This document shows, in pieces, positions 36,308 through 46,160 of a DNA stretch of 64,000 nucleotides. The stretch is taken from NCBI GenBank assembly GCA_030761205.1, contig JAULJL010000010.1, forward strand, positions 10,325,241 to 10,389,240. Direction: 5' to 3'. Position numbers and translations under genes: made by a program. The notes below the pieces were generated by a model. It worked only from the letters and a program-made list of their open reading frames with translations, searched no databases and was not told where the DNA came from. This DNA comes from Fremontodendron californicum. Taxonomy: Eukaryota > Streptophyta > Magnoliopsida > Malvales > Malvaceae. Position 1 is the stretch's first letter, and every line of letters starts with the position of its first letter.

Positions 36308-38081
36308 TGTAGACACCTAATTTTGTCTGGGCCCTTAAATTAGGTAATTTATTCCTTGTGCTTTTTTAGAATGCAGAAAATCTCTTCTCATCCTGCAGAT
36401 GGTATTCCAAGACTTTGTTTAGGATGTCAGCATGAAAAGTCAATCAGGAAAAAGTCAACCCTTAATCAAAATCAAGATTTGAAGTTGAATTGAACAATGG
36501 TGAGAGAATTTTGATAATCCAAGGTCTACAACGAGAGATACAGAGTTTGGAAGATAGGTTATGGAAATTCAGTGAAAAGGAAACCCTAATTCGATAAATT
36601 TGGGGAAAAAGTGCTTAAACAATCAAATTGGTCGAAGTTGGAGGTTCCAAATGGAATATAATCAATGACTACGGGTATTGGAAAGGCCAATTGAAAGCAG
36701 TACCAAAGGAATAGTCAATTTGGAAGGAAAACCGAAAATTAGGGGTTTTGGTGAATTTTGCAAAATTGGGGAAAACTGCAGAGATAGCCCGATTCGGTAA
36801 AGTTGAAGCCCCTAATTGATGATGAGTGAGTAAACAAAGATAGCCTAAGGCTCAGTTTGAAGTAATTTCGAGATAAGAGCCGGTTGGAGGAAAAATAGAA
36901 AAAGAGGAAATTCTTGATATTGGAAAAAAAGGAAAAAACAAATTGGAGGAGAATTTGATCGTAAAAATTGGGCATTTTTGGACAAACTCCAATTCAATAT
37001 ATAACAAAGGCAATGGAAAAAGAAAATATGGAAATCGGACCTCTTTTGAGTAAAATCGAGGTTTCGGGGGCTAAAGGGCAATCTTGGAAAATTCGAGAAA
37101 AATAGGAAATGAGCTCGAAATATTACGAAAACCTCTAGATCTGAATTTTATGTCATTTGGAAAAGATTGGCGATGAAAAATCCAGAATCGAAGCTCATTT
37201 GAAAAATGGCAAAGTTCGAGTGCACTAAGTTGAAATTCCAAAAGAAAATTCCGAAAATTATAGGAAACGAGCTCGGAAAATTACCAAAACTTCCAGATCT
37301 CAACTTTATATTATTTGGAAGGTATTGGTGAATAAAATTTGGAATCGGATTTCAAATGAAAAATGACAAAGTTCGGGTGTACTAAGCTGAAATTCCAGAA
37401 GATAATTCCGAGAAAAATAGGAAACGAGCTCAAAAAATTACCAAAATCTCCAGATCTGAGTTTTATATTATTTGAAAGATATTGTTCAAGAAAAATCCAA
37501 AATCGGAGCTCAAATGAAAAATGACTTTGGGAGGCACCAATCTGCACTTTTAAAGAAAATTCCGGGAAAAATATGAAACAAGCTCGGAAAATTATGAAAA
37601 CTTCTAGAACTCAATTTTATATTATTTATGAGGTATTGGAAAAATAAAATATGGATTTGGGGTCCGTTTGCAATTTAATCAAGTTTAGGGGGCTAAAGTG
37701 CAATTTTATCGAAAAAATCGAAGAGGGCCATTTTTGCAATTTAAAAAAAAAAGAAAGAGAAGATGTTGGAATTTTAAGGGCCATTCGTCTAGCCCATGAA
37801 AAGGGGAAGGAATGGCTGAGTTCTCTCATACAAGGGCCAAAATTGAATAGCAAGGTGGTATTTTTATTTGATTGAGCCTTTGTGATCTTGCCAAATGGCC
37901 AAATAAATGAAGAGAAAGGATGAGCACATCATGGTTAGGATTCTTGGACAGCTGGTTATGGTTAGGGGCTGATCACTTCATCCTATGGTTGCAAATTCAC
38001 ATTTTATCATCTTTAATTAGTGGCCTTTGGATCTTGCTAGTTAGGAAAAAAAATGACAACATGAAGGGCCATTCAGTTGCC

Positions 38082-38089
38082 TATAAATA
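38082..38089 (+). promoter_or_regulatory. TATA box in LTR C
   Basis: TATAAATA lies in CCTATAAATAGAGAGGGG, the canonical plant core promoter context. It places a transcription start near 38115 and would make about 1.8 kb upstream the U3 region. The equivalent place in LTR E reads GGCTAAATGGAG, so the box is lost there. Confidence 0.65.
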
Positions 38090-40936
38090 GAGAGGGGGGT
38101 TTTCATTCTTTAGATGAGGTTTTTTTGGCTGAGTATTTTCATGTATGAGCAATAGCTAAGTGGTAGAAAAGCAAAGAAATATTTTGAAGAGAAGGAAGCT
38201 TGAAAGACAGCTTTAAAAGGTAGCCTTTTAGCACCTAATTCTTGCATTTTTCTTTGTTTTTCTATGTTAATTTGCTTATTTTCCATGTGATTTCTTGTTA
38301 TTTTATTATGAGATAAAGGTTTTTAAAACTTCCTTTTAAGGCTCCTATCTTGTGTTTTCATAAAAAATTATCAAAAACAATTTTTTTTTACTACATTTTT
38401 CAAGTTGGCCGAATGCCCTCCTTTATGTGTGATTGCCTTGTGTTTGATTTTATTCCTATGTTGGTTGTGGTAGGTTAGTTTGTTTTGAAGATTTAGCTTT
38501 CTACAATAATCAAAATATGGAACTCATTTCTACTTTCTTTACTTTCTTACTCTCTTTTTTCTGTTTTTATCATTTATTTTTATGTCTACTTGCTTTATTT
38601 ACTAACTTTAATTTTTTGTTTTCATTATATCAAGTCATTCATGCTTTGCATTATTACATGCCATATGTTTGTGTATATGCCTAGCTATATCTTTGCATTT
38701 TCATCATGATTATTTGGCTATCATGCTTTTATTTATGCCTTGCATATTTGCCATGCCATATGTTTGTGTTATTGCCTTGCCATATTCTCACACTTTCAAC
38801 ATGACCATTCGGCTACAATGGGTTTTTCTTGCCTTGTGTATTTGCATTTTCATCTTGATTGTTTGAATGCCATGCTTTCATTCATACTTTACATCATTAT
38901 GCCATGTTATTGTGTATTTGTTTTGCCATGTTCTTGCACTATTATTATGTTCATTTGGTCATTATATGTTCATGTTACTTTCATGCATATTTATATGTCA
39001 TATTAGGCATTAGGTCATATTATATTGCCATGCATATTCTTATGACATTTTAGGTATTAGGTTTTCTTTGTATGCCATGCATATTTTTCATGTTTAGTAG
39101 GTCTTAGGTTATCTTGTATTTCCATGCATATTTTCATGTTCATTAGGTATTAGGTCATATTTATTGTCATGCATATTTCTATCTCATATTAGGTCTTAGG
39201 TTATCATTTATTGCCATGCATATTTCTGTCTCATTGTAGGCATTAGATCATCTTTTATGCCATGCATATTTTCTATGTCATTTAGGCATTAGGTCATGCA
39301 TGTCATGCATTTAACTTGTTGTTTGTTCATGCATTTCATCTCATCCCACTTGATTTCTGACTTAAGCCAATCAATGGCTCAAAGCCAAGCTCTCATGAGC
39401 ATGCTTGTGGAAAATTAAGATTTATACAAGTTAGATTTTCTACCTTTGTGATTTTTTTATTCATTAAGCAATCCTTGTCCAAATTTTTAAAAACTTTTAC
39501 CACTGATTTTAGGATCTTAGAGGAGTCTCTAATATTTTATTCTGATTTTTGGATGTTTTTATCAAAGGTTTAAAAATGTTTTTTGGCTAAACAATTTTTC
39601 ACTAAGTGTTCTATCTTTCATGAATTTTCGGGTAGGTAATCCTTAGTCTAAAAATTAAGCTGATTTTTTTCCATAGAGGTCGACATGTTCTGAGTCTCCT
39701 ATAATTGTATCATAGTTTTTGAAATTTTTTAAATAGGTAAAAAAATCACGTTTTAAAACTGGTCAGAAAAGTCAGATTTGTTTTCAAAAAGAAAATAATT
39801 TTCTGTTTTGGTTAAGGCATTAAGAGGGGGCTGATTTAGAACCATAGCTTCTGTCTTAGGTGAATATCTAAGTCATTTTGATCATAAAATTTGATTTTAT
39901 AAAAGTCGGATCAAGGGTGGTCAAACTCGAGTTTTTAAAGTTAGGAAAATAGAACCTTTTTAAAGGGGGTTTCGGCCATTGTGTCATTTTCATCCAAAAA
40001 TTTTTCAAATTGTTTTCAATGCAATCACAAAGTATTTTTTTTTATTTAGAAAAATCTGATTTAATTCTTTTTCTAAGATAGTCGGATATCTTTTTAGGTA
40101 TATGGATGTCCTTATTTAAAGGAAAAAATACACTTTCATGCATTGCATTTTCTATGTTCATGCATATTCTATGATATATGTTTTTTTCTATGAATATTCT
40201 ATGGTGATGTTATTGTTTTGATTTAGATTTCATGATGTTATATTGATTGTTATATGGTTGTGAATATTCTATGTTATTCTATGTTTTTTGCTTAGTCATT
40301 AATTATTTTGCCATCTATTTAGGGTTTATTATGTTCATGTGTTGTTTTTTTTTTTTTTTATTTACATGCATATTTTATGATAATGTTATTTTATGTTTCA
40401 TATCATATCATGTTATGTTATAAATTCTATTACTATGTCATTTAGATTAGATCATGTCATTTAGATTTTGCCATGTCATTTAGATGTTGCCATGTTATTT
40501 AGATTATGCTATGTCATCTGGATTTTGCTATGTCATCTTTTGCCATGTCATACATGTTCATATTCATCTTTTTAAAATATTTTTAATAAAGATAATGATT
40601 TTCAATAAAAAATAAAGATATTCCCGAGTTAAAATAATAAATGAGTTCTCTGTCAGATTTGCTTAGGAGGATATCATCAATAAATGAATATCTTTCTTTC
40701 AAAAATGAAAATGATTCGGAGAATTTGTAAATAAATAAAAATTTCTATATTTTACCAGGTTTGCTGGAAAATATAGGAAAATTTTGAATTAATAAATTCT
40801 ATATCATTTTCAATTAAAAGTGAAATTATTTTTCTTTAAATTGAGAATTATTTTAAAATGCTAGTTTCAAAATCGACTTCTTTACTGAGATTTAAGATAA
40901 CACACGATTAATAAGGTACCGTTTTATATGGGCGTT

Positions 40937-40962
40937 GTGGTGGTGCTAATCCTTCCCCGCAC
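40937..40962 (+). other. Conserved hairpin in the tail of LTR C
   Basis: GTGGTGGTGC-TAATC-CTTCCCCGCAC lies in a strongly conserved tail (TAAGGTACCGTTTTATAYGGGCG ... CGTAACCGAATCC). The same stem recurs at 51166-51191 (E), 16221-16247, 7961-7983 (minus, A) and 28695-28719 (minus, B). The stem pairs GTG-GGGG with CCCC-x-CAC; C carries one weakened pair. Confidence 0.5.
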
Positions 40963-41269
40963 GTAACCGAATCCCAAACCCGCTTCTTTGATTTCTCTGG
41001 TTTAAAAGTGCAAACTTTGAAATTGGTTTTAAAAAATGTTTTAATTAATTTTAAAATGTTTTACAAAACTGGTTTTAATAGGTGACCGATCACACCTAGC
41101 AAAAAAAAAAAAAGATTGGTGGCGACTCCATTTCTTTTTCGAGGTTGTTTTCAAACCCTCATTTTATTTCAAGAGGAATTAATTCGTCTTTTCCTCTGCT
41201 TCCACCAACGTCACACTTAACGAGTAATGTCTCGCAATGAGACTTGCTATTTTTTAGGTTGCGACAGCT

Positions 41270-41287
41270 TGGCGACTCCACTGGGGA
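41270..41287 (+). other. Primer-binding site of element C
   Basis: TGGCGACTCCACTGGGGA, three bases (GCT) after the LTR end at 41266. It is the same tRNA-Arg type as in A and B. Confidence 0.85.
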
Positions 41288-42506
41288 CATTTAGAGAGTC
41301 ATGCTTAGAATTAGTCGTGTGTTATCAAAGTCTCGATTTTGTTGATTTTTATTTGGTATTTAATTTTAATTCCCACATTTTTCAATAATAAGGAGAATCT
41401 TGGAAAATAATAAAATGTTTTTTGAATATTTCCATACTCATGTGCATGCATATTATTATTGTTCTCTAGTTATTTTGTTGCATATAATTGTTCTTTGCTT
41501 AACTGATGCTTTACGTTGTTTAATCTTATCGGGGTATTTAGAATAAGGGTTATAGAATAGGTGGTGAAAGATTTGTTTTGTTCCTCCACACACACTGCAC
41601 TTACATTTGCATAACATGAACTCTCTACCCGGGTTCCGTCCTTTTTAAGTGGAAGTAAAGTAACTATGCCTTCGTGATTGATCCTCCTTATGGGCTTAGG
41701 AAAATATACTCTAAAAAATTGAACCCGCTTTTATTGGGGTGCCTTACTAGCCTTCACCGGCGACAGTGAGGAACAATTTGGGGCCTTTAGAACCGATTCA
41801 CCCCCATATAGTGAACCTAGGTGAAGCCATGCCGGATTTCGTTAGATGCACCGAAGCTAGGAATACATGGAGGAACGTTTCCAATCCTTTTCTATTTATT
41901 TCTACGTTCTGAATAAGCATTGTAGATTGGGCAATGATGTACGTGCATCGCCCGTAATAAATATGATAATCCGCCCTAAAGGCACCGTGATGCCTAAATA
42001 ATTAGATACTGTTAGGGCACATGTTCATTATTTTTCTCACTTTGCATGGATGATTTTACCTTTTTACTTGCTTTGCTTGTTTTTTTTTTCCACACATCAT
42101 TTATGATAATACAGAAACCTATTGTTTTTGGGTTATTTTGAAAATTCTTCTTATACATGTACCTTTTTATATATTTCCAAAAAAAAAAAAAAGTTTTATT
42201 CCATGAAAAATTTTCTTCTTTGAAAAAAAAGAAAAGGAAAAATAAATAAATAAAAAGTAATATTAAGATCGTTTTTTCCTTGATCTTTTCATTTGCACTT
42301 TTTTTGCATAACATACACATTATTCAAGCAGTTGTAAACGTGAAAATTCATCTCCTCAAGCATCTTCGCATTTTTTGCACGGTTCATGCATTGATTTGTT
42401 TATTCTTTACATGCAACTCTGTAGATGATCATGTATTGATTTGTTTATTCTTTACCACCATGTTGACATCAAATTGTATTCATCACATACACAGTCAGCA
42501 TGATTC
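41288..42506 (+). other. Element C leader, upstream part
   Basis: Untranslated DNA. The conserved block GGGGTGCCTTACTAGCCTTC and GAGGAACAATTTGGGG lies near 41738-41790. A- and T-rich tracts lie at 42075-42260. The last ~200 bases are copies of the ~93 bp repeat into which element E inserted. The minus-strand frame 42012-42320 is low-complexity chance sequence. Confidence 0.65.
42502..42506 (+). other. Target site duplication of element E, left copy
   Basis: GATTC directly precedes the TGTAGAC start of element E and is repeated at 51501-51505 directly after its 3' LTR. Five bases is the usual duplication for Ty3 elements. Confidence 0.85.
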
Positions 42507-43542
42507 TGTAGACTACTAATTTTGTCCGCACCCCTAAATTATGTACATTTTCTTCCTAAATTGATGTTTCTGAAAGCTAAAAGGCCTTTCTCATCTTGCA
42601 GGTGGTACTCCGAGGCTTGGTCTAAGAAAGCAAACACAAAAAAGTCAAACTCAAAAGAGTCAACCCCGAAAAAAGTCAACCACAAAAAGTCAACTACTGA
42701 AAAAATCAACCCACTTTCAAAATCAAGATTTGAGGTTCAATTGAAAAATGGTGAAAGAATTTTGATAATCTTAGGTCTACATTGAAAGATATGGAGTTCG
42801 GAAGTTGGGTTACGAGATTCAGTAGAAAAGAAACCCTAATTCGAGAAATTTGGGGAAAAGTGCTTAAATGATCAAATTGGTCGGAATTAAAGGTCTCAAA
42901 TGAAAGATAAGCACTGACTACAGGTAATAGGGAAGCTACTCAAAAGAAAAATTGATAGAAAAGTCAATTCGAAAGAAAACCGAGAATTAGGGTTTTTTGG
43001 TGGATTTCGGTGAAATTTGGAAAAATTACAGAAATGGCCCGATTCGAAAGATCTAAAGCCCTTAATTGATGGGAAAATATTAAACAAGGATAGCCCAAGG
43101 CTAAGTTTGAAGAAAATCTAAAAATCGGACTCGTTCTGAACAAAACCGAGTTTCGAAGGCAAAAGGGCAAAATTGGAAAATATGGGAAAAATAGCAAACG
43201 AGTTCCAAAAATTCTGAAAATTTTCAAATCTCATTATTAAATCATTTTGAAGAGATTGGCGAAAGAAAATCTTGATTCGGAGTTCGTTTGCAAAATGGCC
43301 AAATATCGGGTCTCCTATGCAGTAATTCAACAGGATAAATCTTGGAAAAATAGCAAACGAGTTCCAAAAATTCTGAAAGTTGGCAAATCTCATTTTTAAA
43401 TTATTTGGAAGAGATTGGCAAAAGAAAATCTTGATTTGGAGTTCGTTTGCAAAATGGCCAAATACCGGGTCTCTTATGCAGTAATTCAAGCAGATAAATC
43501 CTAAAAAAATAGCAAATGAGCTCCAAAAATTATGAAAACTTC
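42507..43542 (+). repeat. Element E 5' LTR fragment (1036 bp)
   Basis: Starts TGTAGACTACTAATTTTG and follows the 3' LTR (46161 onward) to ATGAAAACTTC, where it breaks into pol sequence at 43543. It contains four W-box cores in reverse (AGTCAA at 42643, 42658, 42674 and 42688) and the ~160 bp array (units at 43192, 43353 and 43510). Confidence 0.85.
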
Positions 43543-43666
43543 TATTGGGAAGGACCCTATGTGGTAAAAAGAGCTTTTCTGGAGGAGCATTTCTTCTAAC
43601 TCGGATGGACGGGGATGATTTTAGACATCCCGTGAATGCTGATGAACTGAAGAAGTATTATGCTTA
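43543..43666 (+). pseudogene. Element E pol 3' end (integrase C-terminus)
   Basis: Encodes WEGPYVVKRAF, then after a one-base frameshift MDGDDFRHPVNADELKKYYA and a stop at 43664-43666. The pattern W-E-GPY-VV ... MDG ... PVNAD ... KKYY is the usual end of the Ogre/Tat pol after integrase. Only ~40 codons remain. Confidence 0.8.
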
Positions 43667-46147
43667 AAAAAAAAAAGAAAAGAAAAGGTGTGATGCTATG
43701 CACATGGGAATTCGAATGATTCCAAGTGTAGGAATGGAAATTCTATATATCTATCTCCCCTGAGAAATGTTTTTCAAAGAGAATATTCATGCTTGGTATG
43801 ATAAATGGCCATCTTTCATATTCCCTTCATTAAGAAGAAATTATTCCTAGTCACCCCTTTGAGACTTAGGAATTATTTCTTTCGTTGAACCCTGATCAAG
43901 GATCACCCTCTACACTGGAAGGAAAATACAAGGAAAAATAATCAAAATCATAGCAAAAAAAGAGAGCCATTGGAAAATATAAAATAAAAGAATGGAAAAT
44001 GAAAGCCAGCAATAAAACAAAAGGGACAAATGTCTCAAGAATGAATTTTCCTCTGAAAATGATCCTTGATCCAGTTACCCTTAAACACATTTTGGGCCTA
44101 TTTTATCCTTTCCTTCTAAACTCGAACCTTGGCCTACATTACGTACTTTAAAAGTTCATTTTGATCAAGCATGGGTATTTAATTTGAAAGGTTTTTCTCA
44201 GAATTCATCCCATCTTTTGAATTGACATTTTTACCTTGGAAGCATTTAATGCATAGTAGAATAAAAAAAAAAAAGGGAGGGCTTTAAACCGAAAACCTGC
44301 AAAGGGCGACTTAATACCGAATGGGGGACACTTGAGTTGAAAACCACAAAGGGCGGCTCAAGTACTGATTAAGGTTTGAATCAATGATTCGTGTAAAGAG
44401 GAAGTGTTTGAAAATCAGAGAAAAAGCGAACGACTCAGTCTGACATAACTACGAAAGTCGAGGGATTACCCAAGTAATTTGACCATTTAAGAGAAATTTC
44501 AGATGATTTGAAAAAGGATGGGTCCAAGATATTCCGCATCCGGGGCATCAACAACCTATAACTTTACATTTGTTTCTTATATCCTTGATATCTACTTTTA
44601 TCATTTTAAAACATTTTGTTGCAATAAATTTTTGTTACCCTTTTTTTATGACAATTGCTTGTTTCATACTTTCTTTCATACATTTTTGAAATTGCATTTT
44701 GTTTGTTATTAAATTGAATGATGATTAGTAAACCTAAATATTTTAATAAAAATGAGTTTAAAGGTATTACTAAGGAATAGATCTAAATCTTAAAAAAGGT
44801 TTAGAAACCACTAATCCCGATGGAAAATTCACCAAGTAAAGGAAAACAATGAAAGTGGTGGAGATTCCGTCATGAAGTCAGAAATTTGTGAATTTCAGTG
44901 AAGTCAGAAACTGGAACTGTTTGAAAAATTATCTTGAGTAAAGGGTTCTTTAAGTGGGGCATCAGTGAACAACTGAAGACTCCATCATGAAGTCGGATAA
45001 GCTGTGAACCTCAAAGAAACCATGGATTAGAAATCATGACACAATCATTTGGCTGCATTTATCCTCAGGAAACATATAAGCATTTGCAAAGCATGTCATT
45101 CTCATCATTGCATTTAGCTAACATTGCAGGAATCAAGAAAACTTTAGCTTCACAAATCGAACTCATTCTGCTTCTCAAATGAGTCAAGCCTTGAGACCAC
45201 CGTCGAGGTATTTCCTTCTGTTTTAAATCGAATTCATTCTGTTTTATCAAATTAGTCGAGCCTTGAGACCTTCGTCTAGGTATTTTAATCATGGGTAAGA
45301 CCTTCGGGCACCATTTTAAAGACCTTCGGGAACCATTTTTAAAAACCTTCGGGCACCACTTTTAAAGACCTTCGGGTATCATTTTTAAAGACCTTCATGC
45401 ACCAATTTAAAGACCTTCAGGCATCATTTTTAAAGACCTTCGGGCACCTTTTTTAAAGACCTTCGGGCACCATTTTTAAAGACCTTCGAGCATCATTTTT
45501 AAAGACCTTCGGGCACCATTTTTAAAAGACCTTCGGGCACCATTTTTAAAGATCTTTGAGCACTATTTTTAAAGACCTTCGGGCACCATTTTAAAGACCT
45601 TCAGACACCATTTTAAAGACCTTTGGGCACCATTTTTAAAGACCTTCAGGCACCATTTTTAAAGACCTTCGGGCAATATTTTAAATACCTTCGGGCACTA
45701 TTTTAAAGACCTTCGAGCATCATTTTTAAAGACCTTCGGGCACCATTTTTAAAGACCTTTGGGCACCATTTTAAAGACCTTCGGGCAATATTATAAAGAC
45801 CTTCGGGCACCATTTTCAGGACCTCCAGACACCATTTTTAAGATCTTCGCACACCATTTCTAAAACCTTCGGGCATAATTTTTCTTTTGAAATCGAACCC
45901 GTTTCCTTAAGACGGGTCGAGCCGTGATTAGTCAGGGAATTCAATTTAAGGAAAAATCTTCAATTTACAACTTTTTCAAAAAAAAAAAAACAAAAAAAGA
46001 AGAAGAAGAAGAAATGAAAAAATGACGAACAAGAAGAAGAAGAAGAAAAAAAAAACCCATTTCCCTTTCCTTCACATGTGATTTCACTAACCATACAAAA
46101 TTAGTGTTTGTTTATCTTTGCCTGATTCCTGATTCTCAGCAACAGCC
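43667..46147 (+). other. Element E 3' untranslated region
   Basis: Non-coding DNA between pol and the polypurine tract. The part 43690-44120 (ATATTCATGCTTGGTATGAT, AATGGCCATCTTTCATATTC) matches the 3' region of element C near 56370-56500. It includes the minisatellite at 45294-45882, and before it GTCAAGCCTTGAGACC-type units near 45180 and 45250. (GAA)n tracts lie at 45995-46050. Confidence 0.7.
45294..45882 (+). repeat. Minisatellite, ~22-23 bp x about 26, in element E 3' UTR
   Basis: Head-to-tail copies of AAAGACCTTCGGGCACCATT plus a variable T run. I count about 26 copies. Variation lies mainly in GGGCACC (GAGCATC, CAGACACC, GGGCAATA) and in the T-run length. There are no unique spacers and it lies inside a retrotransposon, so it is not a CRISPR array. 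Confidence 0.95.
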
Positions 46148-46160
46148 AAAGAGGGGCAGC
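46148..46160 (+). other. Polypurine tract of element E
   Basis: AAAGAGGGGCAGC directly precedes the LTR start at 46161. This is the expected primer site for plus-strand DNA synthesis. Confidence 0.8.

Larger units (their letters stand above)
36308..41266 (+). repeat. 5' LTR of element C (4959 bp)
   Basis: Starts TGTAGACACCTAATTTTGTC, ends TTAGGTTGCGACA, and is followed by GCT and the primer site. It contains W-box cores (AGTCAA at 36438 and 36453), a tandem array of four ~156 bp units (starting 37106, 37262, 37418 and 37574), a TATA box, a stretch with many CATGCATATT copies (38960-39330), and the conserved 3' tail from about 40880. Confidence 0.9.

Noticed and set aside
42012..42320. Minus-strand Lys/Phe-rich 102-codon frame
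   Set aside because: It lies in A/T homopolymer tracts of the element C leader; low complexity and no conservation.
45294..45882. Regular direct repeats suggestive of a CRISPR array
   Set aside because: Repeats are contiguous 22-23 base units without unique spacers, in a eukaryotic retrotransposon 3' UTR.
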